A stretch of 64,000 nt of DNA. It comes from Thalassotalea euphylliae. Its GTDB lineage: Bacteria; Pseudomonadota; Gammaproteobacteria; Enterobacterales; Alteromonadaceae. This document shows positions 31,088-37,759 of the stretch, piece by piece. Position numbers and translations under genes: made by a program. Positions within the stretch are counted from its first letter, which is position 1, and each line of letters opens with the position of its first letter. Where the stretch lies: assembly GCF_003390395.1 (NCBI RefSeq), contig NZ_QUOV01000001.1, positions 1,550,001 to 1,614,000 on the forward strand, written 5' to 3'. Below the pieces are notes generated by a model, which saw nothing but the letters and a program-made list of their open reading frames with translations, was not told the origin of the DNA and did no database searches.

Positions 31088-31873
31088 ATGAAACGTAGTT
31101 TGGCAGTAGTCGCATTGGCCTTGTTCATTAATGCTTGTTCTACATCGTCAACGGGACGCCAGCAGATCACCTTATTTTCCGCTGGCGAGCTTAATAAAAT
31201 GGGCGCATCTTCGTTTGAGCAGTTAAAAGAAAAAGAGAAAATCTACCAAGATAGCAAAACTAATCAATATGTTCGCTGTATTTCTGACGACATTATTCAA
31301 CAATTGCCAGGCCAGCCTAAGGCAAGTGATTGGGAAGTGGTGGTATTTGACTCTGAGCAAGTGAATGCTTTTGCGCTACCGGGGGGCAAAATAGGTGTTT
31401 ACACTGGCATTTTAAAGGTTGCTGAAACGCCTGCACAGTTAGCAGCCATTATTGGTCATGAGGTTGCCCATGTTATTGAGCAGCACTCTAATGAACGTAT
31501 GTCTTCAGGCCAATTGGCACAAATTGGCTTGCAAGCTGCTGACGCAGCACTGGCTAGCCAAAATGTGCAAAATCGAAATGCATGGATGGCTGGGTTAGGT
31601 TTGGGGTTACAGTATGGCGTGTTAATGCCTTATGGACGCACGCATGAGTCAGAGGCTGATATTGTTGGTCAAAAATTAATGGCCAAAGCTGGCTATGATC
31701 CACAGGCAGCTATTCAGCTATGGCGCAATATGGCAAAGGTGAGCAAGGGCGCTCCGCCAGAGTTTTTATCAACTCACCCATCAAGCGATACACGAATTCG
31801 TCAGTTAACCAATAATTTGCCTAATGTTAATGGCGACTACCAAGCATCTGTTAAAGGGCAATGTCGCCGTTAG
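31088..31873 (+). CDS. M48 family metalloprotease lipoprotein (LoiP/YggG-like)
   Basis: A 261-residue zinc endopeptidase anchored by a lipid. The lipobox (FINAC) places the cysteine at residue 17. The zinc site is HEVAH at 124-128, and the third ligand glutamate lies in THESEADIVGQKLMAKAGYD. The ending of the catalytic domain (FLSTHPSSDTRIRQL) is typical of outer-membrane M48 peptidases such as LoiP and BepA, which degrade misfolded envelope proteins. There is no TPR domain, so it is closer to LoiP than to BepA. AAGGAATTC precedes the ATG, a good ribosome site. It is monocistronic, with a weak hairpin downstream. Confidence 0.9.
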   Translation: MKRSLAVVALALFINACSTSSTGRQQITLFSAGELNKMGASSFEQLKEKEKIYQDSKTNQYVRCISDDIIQQLPGQPKASDWEVVVFDSEQVNAFALPGGKIGVYTGILKVAETPAQLAAIIGHEVAHVIEQHSNERMSSGQLAQIGLQAADAALASQNVQNRNAWMAGLGLGLQYGVLMPYGRTHESEADIVGQKLMAKAGYDPQAAIQLWRNMAKVSKGAPPEFLSTHPSSDTRIRQLTNNLPNVNGDYQASVKGQCRR

Positions 31874-32226
31874 TACGCTTTATTGGCCTGTATTGGTCTT
31901 AGTTGGTTTTTAGCCCAGTATTGATTCTGCTGGGCTTAATTCGCTAATAACATCAGGCTGAAAAAGTATGATTGCACAGCGTTAGCTGTAGATTTTGTTG
32001 TGAGCTTTCTTGTCATTGTCTTGGTAAATACTGGGCTAAATGACGAATCGAAGTATTATTTTTAACTCACAAACGCTACCAACTAACATAAATAGCTCAG
32101 TAACTTAGCCTGCATATTAACTGCCAACATGTTGGCTATAAACTTGATCTAGATCAAAATCTCTGTTCATAAAATCAATCATCTATTATAATGCGCGACG
32201 TTTTTAACCTGTGTAGGAAGTAGAAG
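31874..32226. other. Intergenic region with a terminator-like hairpin, inverted repeats and an FNR-type site
   Basis: After the M48 gene AGCCCAG (31912-31918) and CTGGGCT (31929-31935) can form a weak terminator. A perfect 14-bp inverted repeat (31909-31922 and 32027-32040) frames 132 bp. The right part holds the FNR-type palindrome and a TATAAT hexamer (32187-32192) ahead of the small gene at 32227. No other gene was seen. Confidence 0.5.
32144..32157. promoter_or_regulatory. Perfect FNR/ANR-type palindrome
   Basis: TTGATCTAGATCAA matches the FNR consensus TTGAT-N4-ATCAA in every defined base and is a perfect 14-bp palindrome. Its centre lies about 37 bp before the TATAAT hexamer at 32187-32192. 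That would put it near -48 relative to the expected start, half a turn off the usual -41.5 for activation. Oxygen-dependent control of the following gene is inferred, but its direction is unclear. Confidence 0.65.
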
Positions 32227-32349
32227 ATGTCTCACAACGAGAATTTCAAAGATAGTGCGTCAAAGCGTCATTTGTTTTTAGCTCTAGTTGCCCTAGTTTC
32301 AATGCCTTTATTACCTATGCTAATGGGCTGGTACACTTACCTAGCTTAA
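32227..32349 (+). CDS. Small (40-residue) membrane protein
   Basis: A short gene encoding a 40-residue protein. It has a hydrophilic N-terminal half starting MSHNENFKDSASKRH, then a single hydrophobic helix (LFLALVALVSMPLLPMLMG) and the end WYTYLA. Support comes from a good ribosome site (AGGAAG at 32214-32219) and a TATAAT-type promoter 35 bp upstream. A perfect FNR-type palindrome lies before that. The family is not recognised. The layout resembles accessory subunits of respiratory complexes (NapE/TorE or CydX size class), but no sequence match is claimed. A receiver-domain gene starts 29 bp later and could be co-transcribed. Confidence 0.65.
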   Translation: MSHNENFKDSASKRHLFLALVALVSMPLLPMLMGWYTYLA

Positions 32350-32378
32350 TAGGTTCTGCTGGATCACAGCATATCTCG

Positions 32379-32756
32379 ATGAACATTTTAGTGGTAGATG
32401 ATAATGCTGCCGTATTGGCACAAATCAATTGCTTGCTCGCTGGCCGTGGGCACCATGTGACCAATGCGAAAAATGGCTTAGATGGTTATAAAAAATACCA
32501 AGAACAGCCTTTTGATTTGCTTATTATCGACCACTTAATGCCATTAATGGATGGTGTTAAGCTGCTAAAAAACATCAGTCAAGACGAGCACTTGATCCCT
32601 ATCATTTTTATGACCACCCAAGGTCGTGAGTCAATGAAGCATTTAATCGAACAATCGCTTTGTGATTGTATTCTCGACAAGCCCATTGATGATGTTAAAT
32701 TCCTAACATTAATCGCCCAACTGAACAAGCAAAATACTCGCGTCGCCTCTCTGTAA
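32379..32756 (+). CDS. Single-domain response regulator (CheY-like receiver)
   Basis: A 125-residue stand-alone receiver. The acidic pair D7-D8 (VVDDNAAV), the phospho-acceptor D51 in LLIIDHLMPLMDG, the switch threonine in IFMTTQG and the conserved lysine in ILDKPIDD are all present. It is therefore expected to be phosphorylated by a histidine kinase. It has no output domain, so it signals by protein contact or within a phosphorelay. No kinase is adjacent. It sits between the small FNR-linked membrane protein and apt. The ribosome site is weak. Partner and target unknown. Confidence 0.85.
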   Translation: MNILVVDDNAAVLAQINCLLAGRGHHVTNAKNGLDGYKKYQEQPFDLLIIDHLMPLMDGVKLLKNISQDEHLIPIIFMTTQGRESMKHLIEQSLCDCILDKPIDDVKFLTLIAQLNKQNTRVASL

Positions 32757-32811
32757 AAATTGTTTAAATTCATTTATCCTTAACCTCCAAGATTAAGACT
32801 CAAATGAAGCA

Positions 32812-33357
32812 ATGACAGAATCAGATATTTCACTTTTAAAAAGTGCCATTCACACCATCGAAGATTACCCAAAACCAGGCATTATGTTTCGTGATGTCAC
32901 GGGGATTTTAGAGAACCACCAAGCTTTTTCGTTAACAATTGAACTGCTTAAAAATAAATATGCAGACCAAGGGATTACCAAAATAGTTGGTACGGAAGCA
33001 AGAGGCTTCTTATTCGGTGCGCCATTAGCTTTAGCATTAGGCGTTGGCTTTGTGCCAGTGCGTAAACCAGGCAAACTACCTCGCGAAACCTTCGCACAAG
33101 ACTACGAATTAGAATACGGTACTGATACCTTAGAAATTCATCAAGACGCTTTACTACCAGAAGACAAAGTACTGATTGTTGATGACTTGTTAGCAACTGG
33201 CGGCACTATTGAAGCAACTACCGCGTTAATTCGTCGCGTAGGCGCAACAACACAAGATGCTGCGTTCGTTATTTCATTACCTGACTTAGGTGGTGAAGAA
33301 AAGCTAGCTGCGCTTGGCTTGAACATTACTACGCTAATTCAGTACGAAGGCGAATAA
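32812..33357 (+). CDS. apt: Adenine phosphoribosyltransferase
   Basis: Apt salvages adenine: adenine plus PRPP gives AMP and pyrophosphate. The 181-residue cytosolic enzyme has the usual length. Motifs: FRDVTGILE near the start, the base-contact [14 protein letters not shown], the flexible-loop [21 protein letters not shown], and the PRPP-binding [13 protein letters not shown]. It precedes dnaX by six bases, reproducing the apt-dnaX-ybaB order of E. coli, so it probably shares a transcript with them. Confidence 0.96.
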   Translation: MTESDISLLKSAIHTIEDYPKPGIMFRDVTGILENHQAFSLTIELLKNKYADQGITKIVGTEARGFLFGAPLALALGVGFVPVRKPGKLPRETFAQDYELEYGTDTLEIHQDALLPEDKVLIVDDLLATGGTIEATTALIRRVGATTQDAAFVISLPDLGGEEKLAALGLNITTLIQYEGE

Positions 33358-33363
33358 TACCCA

Positions 33364-35610
33364 ATGAGCTATCAAGTGCTGGCGCGCAAGTGGCGCCCAA
33401 AAACCTTTGCTGAGTTGATGGGACAAGAGCACGTTGTTTCTGTGCTTGTTAATGCAATTAGCCAGCAACGCTTACACCACGCGTACTTATTTACCGGTAC
33501 GCGCGGTGTTGGTAAAACCACGATAGCTCGAATTTTTGCTAAGAGTTTAAACTGTGAGCAAGGGGTTAGCACTGAACCTTGTGGCAAGTGTGATACTTGC
33601 TTAGACATCGACCAAGGGCGCTTTGTTGATTTATTGGAAATTGACGCAGCTTCGCGAACAAAGGTTGATGATACGCGCGAAATTTTAGACAACGTGCAAT
33701 ATGCGCCAACACGTGGTCGTTACAAAGTGTATTTGATTGATGAAGTGCATATGCTGTCGAGAAGCAGTTTTAATGCGCTGCTTAAAACACTTGAAGAGCC
33801 GCCTGAACACGTTAAATTTATTCTCGCCACAACGGATCCACAAAAACTACCTGTAACCGTGTTATCGCGTTGTTTACAGTTCCATTTAAAAGCCTTGTCT
33901 GTTGCGCAAATTGAACAGCAACTAGAGAAGATTCTCAACGCCGAACAAGTGACATTCGAAGCTGAAAGCTTAAATGTGCTAGCGAAAGCCGCTCGCGGCA
34001 GTATGCGTGATTCACTGAGTTTGACAGATCAAGCCATTGCTCAAGGGCAAGGCCATATCAGTGTTGATAATTTGCAGCACATGCTGGGCGGTGTGGATCA
34101 GCATTGGCCGTATAAAATCGTTATCGCCTTGGTCAAGCAAGATACCAGTGGATTGATGGCGTTGTCGCAAGAAATTGCCGCTTATGCGCCGAGTTACCAG
34201 CGCTTGCATGCTGAGTTGTTGCAGTTGTTGCACAATGTGGCGATGTACCAAATTACCGAGCAACATTTTGATCTTTCTTCAGAGCACAGCAAGCTGATCA
34301 AAAAATTTGCTGGTGCGATGTCTGCACAAGATATTCAGCTGTATTACCAACTCGTGCTTAATGGTAGAAAAGACTTACCTTATGCAGGAGATGAACAAGC
34401 TGCATTTGATATGACTTTGTTGAGGCTATTAGCCTTTAAGCCGATGGCAGGTGTCGATATTGCTGCACCAGCTATTAGCATGGAGCAAAATACTTCAGCA
34501 CAAAATACTTCAGCACAGAACAAAGCCGAAAGCTACGCAGAGAAAGACACCACTGTAACAGACTTTGATGAAGTCACCCTACCTGAGACACAAGTTACCC
34601 AGACTGCTCAGGTGGCTCAAGCGACTAAGGTGGCTCAAGAGAATGAGCAAGAAACGACAACTCATCCTGAATCTATTTCAGTCGCAGCAGGCGACAGCAG
34701 TGCCAATCAAACACAGGCCGAAATAAACGGCATAATAAAGGATGAAATACAGGCTGAAGAGGTAAGTGAGCAGCAACTTGCTCAAGAGTTGCAGGCAATA
34801 GAGCAACAAGCTCAGTCACAAACAGCAAATATACAAAACGCACAGTTGCAAGAGCCGCAATTTAAGGAAGCGGTTGTTAATCAGGCGACATTCGAAACTA
34901 CTGCAGATGCAACAGCGAACATTACGCAAAATGTTGCTCAAGATGTGTTGCCCGAAGCAAGTCAGCCTGCAACAGAAACAGCCCAAACTTCTTCAGAAGA
35001 TGGTTTGTTAAGTGCGAGTGTGGAATCGGCATTAGCGACTCGAAATATGCTTCGAAGCCGTAAGAAAAAGCTGGAGAGCAAGTCGGTAAAAAAGCCTGAC
35101 GACGCGACTGAGCGTCAGACTCTTGCAGCACAAGCTAAGCCCAAACCTGATGTTCCTGCACCTGAAACTATACCAGAGCAGGGATTCGCGATAGAGCAGG
35201 TTGATCCCTCAATAATCAAAAAAGCGAACCAGGTCGATAAATGGGCGAATATGATTGACGCTATGGCGCTCAATGGCCGTTTACGAATTTTGGCTCAGCA
35301 GTCAGTTATTGGCAAAGCAACCACTGACAATCATCTGGTACTAGAATTAAACCAGTCAGCTAAGCATTTGATCACTGATTCGGCATTAACCCAGCTGCGC
35401 AGCTTTGTGTCTGAGCATTTTAGTCAGCCAATGCAGGTTGATTTGGTTGTAGTAGACGAAACTATTGACGATCCGCTGCAGATTCAAAGTCAAATCAATG
35501 ACAAACGATATGATTACGCTAAGCAAGTACTAGCCTCTGACCCTATCGTTAACTATTTACAAACAAACTTTCAAGCGGTGCTCGATGAGTCGAGTATCGT
35601 GGCAAGATAG
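33364..35610 (+). CDS. dnaX: DNA polymerase III tau subunit (with gamma by frameshifting)
   Basis: DnaX is the ATPase of the clamp loader; full-length tau also binds the polymerase core and DnaB helicase. Domain I has Walker A (GTRGVGKTT), a zinc module (CGKCDTC), Walker B-like IDEVHML and the sensor LATTDPQKLPVTVLSRC. Domain III ends near residue 370. A long acidic, Gln/Ala/Thr-rich linker (about 370-580) precedes the tau-specific C-terminus. Tau is 748 residues, longer than in E. coli (643), mainly through the linker. The linker includes a tandem 15-bp repeat encoding QNTSA twice. A slippery heptamer with stimulators (see the separate entry) should yield a gamma form of 578 residues. Confidence 0.96.
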   Translation: MSYQVLARKWRPKTFAELMGQEHVVSVLVNAISQQRLHHAYLFTGTRGVGKTTIARIFAKSLNCEQGVSTEPCGKCDTCLDIDQGRFVDLLEIDAASRTKVDDTREILDNVQYAPTRGRYKVYLIDEVHMLSRSSFNALLKTLEEPPEHVKFILATTDPQKLPVTVLSRCLQFHLKALSVAQIEQQLEKILNAEQVTFEAESLNVLAKAARGSMRDSLSLTDQAIAQGQGHISVDNLQHMLGGVDQHWPYKIVIALVKQDTSGLMALSQEIAAYAPSYQRLHAELLQLLHNVAMYQITEQHFDLSSEHSKLIKKFAGAMSAQDIQLYYQLVLNGRKDLPYAGDEQAAFDMTLLRLLAFKPMAGVDIAAPAISMEQNTSAQNTSAQNKAESYAEKDTTVTDFDEVTLPETQVTQTAQVAQATKVAQENEQETTTHPESISVAAGDSSANQTQAEINGIIKDEIQAEEVSEQQLAQELQAIEQQAQSQTANIQNAQLQEPQFKEAVVNQATFETTADATANITQNVAQDVLPEASQPATETAQTSSEDGLLSASVESALATRNMLRSRKKKLESKSVKKPDDATERQTLAAQAKPKPDVPAPETIPEQGFAIEQVDPSIIKKANQVDKWANMIDAMALNGRLRILAQQSVIGKATTDNHLVLELNQSAKHLITDSALTQLRSFVSEHFSQPMQVDLVVVDETIDDPLQIQSQINDKRYDYAKQVLASDPIVNYLQTNFQAVLDESSIVAR
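35073..35118 (+). promoter_or_regulatory. Programmed -1 frameshift signal in dnaX
   Basis: The in-frame heptamer A-AAA-AAG (35088-35094) is the strongest known E. coli slippery sequence. A -1 shift gives one alanine codon (GCC) and then TGA at 35097-35099. A Shine-Dalgarno-like GGAG lies 11 bases upstream (35073-35076). A stem CTGACG/CGTCAG (35096-35101 and 35113-35118) lies directly downstream. These are the same three elements as in E. coli dnaX. Confidence 0.85.
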
Positions 35611-35712
35611 TGCAAGCATCGATCAACAAAACCACTTGGTAAACCCTAATTCCCTTGAATTGTTTACCAAGAGTCACTATCTTTGGCAACAACTACGTAT
35701 TGGAGACATATT

Positions 35713-36039
35713 ATGATGAAAGGTGGCATGGGCAACTTAATGAAGCAAGCCCAGCAAATGCAAGCAAAAATGCAAAAAGCACAAGAAGAACTGGCAAATA
35801 TGGAAGTTGTTGGTGAATCTGGCGCAGGTATGGTTAAAGTAACCATGACGGGCTCTCACAGTGTACGCCGTGTTGAAATTGACGAGAGTTTAATGGAAGA
35901 CGACAAAGACATGGTTGAAGACCTTGTTGCTGCTGCATTTAACGATGCTGTACGTCGCGTAGAAGAGCAAAACAAATCTAAAATGGCAGACCTTACTGGT
36001 GGTATGCAGATGCCTCCAGGCTTTAAAATGCCGTTCTAA
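35713..36039 (+). CDS. ybaB: Nucleoid-associated protein YbaB
   Basis: A 108-residue YbaB/EbfC family protein, a dimeric nucleoid-associated DNA-binding protein. The N-terminal helix ([20 protein letters not shown]), the core [21 protein letters not shown] and the C-terminal [12 protein letters not shown] match E. coli YbaB closely. I start at the ATG at 35713, which has GGAG eight bases upstream; an earlier in-frame ATG at 35683 has no ribosome site and adds a non-homologous extension. It follows dnaX by 102 bp. The usual next gene, recR, is absent: a terminator follows. Confidence 0.95.
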   Translation: MMKGGMGNLMKQAQQMQAKMQKAQEELANMEVVGESGAGMVKVTMTGSHSVRRVEIDESLMEDDKDMVEDLVAAAFNDAVRRVEEQNKSKMADLTGGMQMPPGFKMPF

Positions 36040-36055
36040 AAGAGAACCCCATAAA

Positions 36056-36082
36056 AGTAGCGCCTTGCGGCGCTATTTTTTT
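36056..36082 (+). terminator. Terminator of apt-dnaX-ybaB
   Basis: TAGCGCC and GGCGCTA pair around the tetraloop TTGC and are followed by seven T. Confidence 0.88.
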
Positions 36083-36129
36083 ATCTGCGAATTACTTTGC
36101 TCAAGAATTATGGGTCAATCTAGCAGACA

Positions 36130-36157
36130 CAAAAAAGCCCGAATTAAATCGGGCTTA
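36130..36157 (-). terminator. Terminator of the dicarboxylate symporter gene
   Basis: On the minus strand AAGCCCGA pairs with TCGGGCTT across a 6-base loop, then TTTTTTG. It lies 80 bp beyond the symporter stop. Confidence 0.82.
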
Positions 36158-36236
36158 ATCATATTTCTGGCTTAACCGTCTTTCTGGTTTAACCATAGCT
36201 TAGTATTGATTGGCTAATACAACATAGTGCTGACAA

Positions 36237-37574
36237 TTAGTCTTTTAAGTGATGAAAGTCGATATTCTCAATATCTTTTCCAGCATCTAAGTTGTGGTAA
36301 GTATCTGATTCGAATTGTCCTTCAGATTTACCTACAACAAGCGATACCATGCTATCACCCGTTACATTAACCGCCGTACGTGTCATATCTAGTAGTCGGT
36401 CAACACCGATTATCAATGCAATGCCTTCTACAGGTAACCCAACTTGCTCTAGCACCATAGCTAACATAATTAAGCCAACGCCTGGCACACCCGCCGTACC
36501 AATAGACGCTAATGTTGCTGTTAGTACGACCATAAGGTAATCAACGAGTGTTAAGTCTTGGTTAAACACTTGCGCAATAAATACCGTGGCAACACCTTGC
36601 ATAATTGCAGTGCCGTCCATATTAATGGTGGCGCCAAGCGGCACAGTAAATGAAGCGATAGAGTTTTTTACCCCCATCTTTTTCGTTGCTGTTTCAAGTG
36701 TAATAGGAATTGTGGCATTACTGCTTGATGTAGAGAAAGCAAAGATAGCGGCTTCGCGCATTTTCTTAAGGAAAATAACAGGGTTTAAGCCAGTAAATGC
36801 TTTCAGCAAAACAGGGTAGGTAAGTAAACCGTGAATCACTAGGGCGAAGAATACGACTAAAAAGTAAACAATTAAATTGCCAAAGGTTTCGATAGACAAG
36901 TCGGTAAACAGACCTGCTAATAAACAGAATACACCGTATGGCGCGATGTTCATTAGAATGGTCACAAGGCGCATAATAACAACATTTAAGTCTTCAAAAA
37001 TACCTGCAATACGCTCACCCGCTTGGCCTGAAAGGGCTATCGCAATACCAAATAGCAATGCGAAAACGATCACTTGCAGCATGTTACCTTCGGCAAAGGC
37101 CGCAAACGGATTGCTGGGGAACATGTTGATAATGGTTTGTGCAAGCGATGGCGCCTCACGACTGGCGAAGGTGGTATCTGCTGCCATATTAACCCCTTCA
37201 CCTGGGCTAATAACCATGGCTAAGGTCATCGCGAAGCTAATCGCGATTGCTGTAGTAATAAGATAAAGGCCAACGGCCTTACCCCCTATTTTTCCAAGCT
37301 TAGAGGTGTCCTTTAATGAGCAAGTACCGCAAATTAGCGATACAAATACCAAGGGCACAACCAGCATTTGTAAGCTGGCAATAAAGATTTTACCGACAAC
37401 TTCAAAAATACCATCCACTAAAAAGGCGCGAAGTGAAAAATCAAAAAGGCCGAGTGGAATAACAAAATCTTTGCCGTTGGGCATTAACCATTGCAACAGG
37501 GCGCCAAGTAAAATGCCTGAAACCATTGCGGTAACAATGCGGCGCGTTAGATTTGAACTTTGATCTGACGACAT
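36237..37574 (-). CDS. Dicarboxylate/amino acid:cation symporter (DAACS family)
   Basis: A 445-residue secondary transporter of the GltP/GltT/DctA family that couples uptake of glutamate, aspartate or C4-dicarboxylates to sodium or protons. Family motifs: the serine-rich hairpin STSSSNATIPITLETATKKM, the unwound helix ATINMDGTAIMQGVATVFIA, and GVPGVGLIMLAMVLEQVGLP before the substrate-binding DRLLDMTRTAVNVTGD segment. The aspartate and arginine in that last motif are typical of amino-acid-binding members, though the substrate cannot be fixed. I use the ATG at 37574; an in-frame TTG at 37592 would add six residues. It is monocistronic, convergent with ybaB. Confidence 0.9.
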   Translation of the reverse strand: MSSDQSSNLTRRIVTAMVSGILLGALLQWLMPNGKDFVIPLGLFDFSLRAFLVDGIFEVVGKIFIASLQMLVVPLVFVSLICGTCSLKDTSKLGKIGGKAVGLYLITTAIAISFAMTLAMVISPGEGVNMAADTTFASREAPSLAQTIINMFPSNPFAAFAEGNMLQVIVFALLFGIAIALSGQAGERIAGIFEDLNVVIMRLVTILMNIAPYGVFCLLAGLFTDLSIETFGNLIVYFLVVFFALVIHGLLTYPVLLKAFTGLNPVIFLKKMREAAIFAFSTSSSNATIPITLETATKKMGVKNSIASFTVPLGATINMDGTAIMQGVATVFIAQVFNQDLTLVDYLMVVLTATLASIGTAGVPGVGLIMLAMVLEQVGLPVEGIALIIGVDRLLDMTRTAVNVTGDSMVSLVVGKSEGQFESDTYHNLDAGKDIENIDFHHLKD

Positions 37575-37759
37575 GGTATCGAATACAACCAATTATTGTT
37601 ATAGAAATTTGGCTGTAAGAGTAACAGTTAAATTTAATTGAAAAAACTAAATTAATTGCTTAACTGCTCTGGCTTTTTGCATTTAGGTAGTGACCTTTTC
37701 GATCTTTATCAGTTAAGATGGGATAGATCTATAATAAAAATGTACATGGAGATGACAGT

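Noticed and set aside
32227..32349. Small gene as NapE, TorE or CydX
   Set aside because: Only the size and single helix agree. No family signature residues could be matched, and no nap, tor or cyd genes are adjacent.
35064..35070. G-AAA-AAG as the dnaX slippery site
   Set aside because: It is in frame but weaker than A-AAA-AAG. Its distance to the stem-loop and the GGAG element is wrong, and the -1 frame from it ends at the same TGA.
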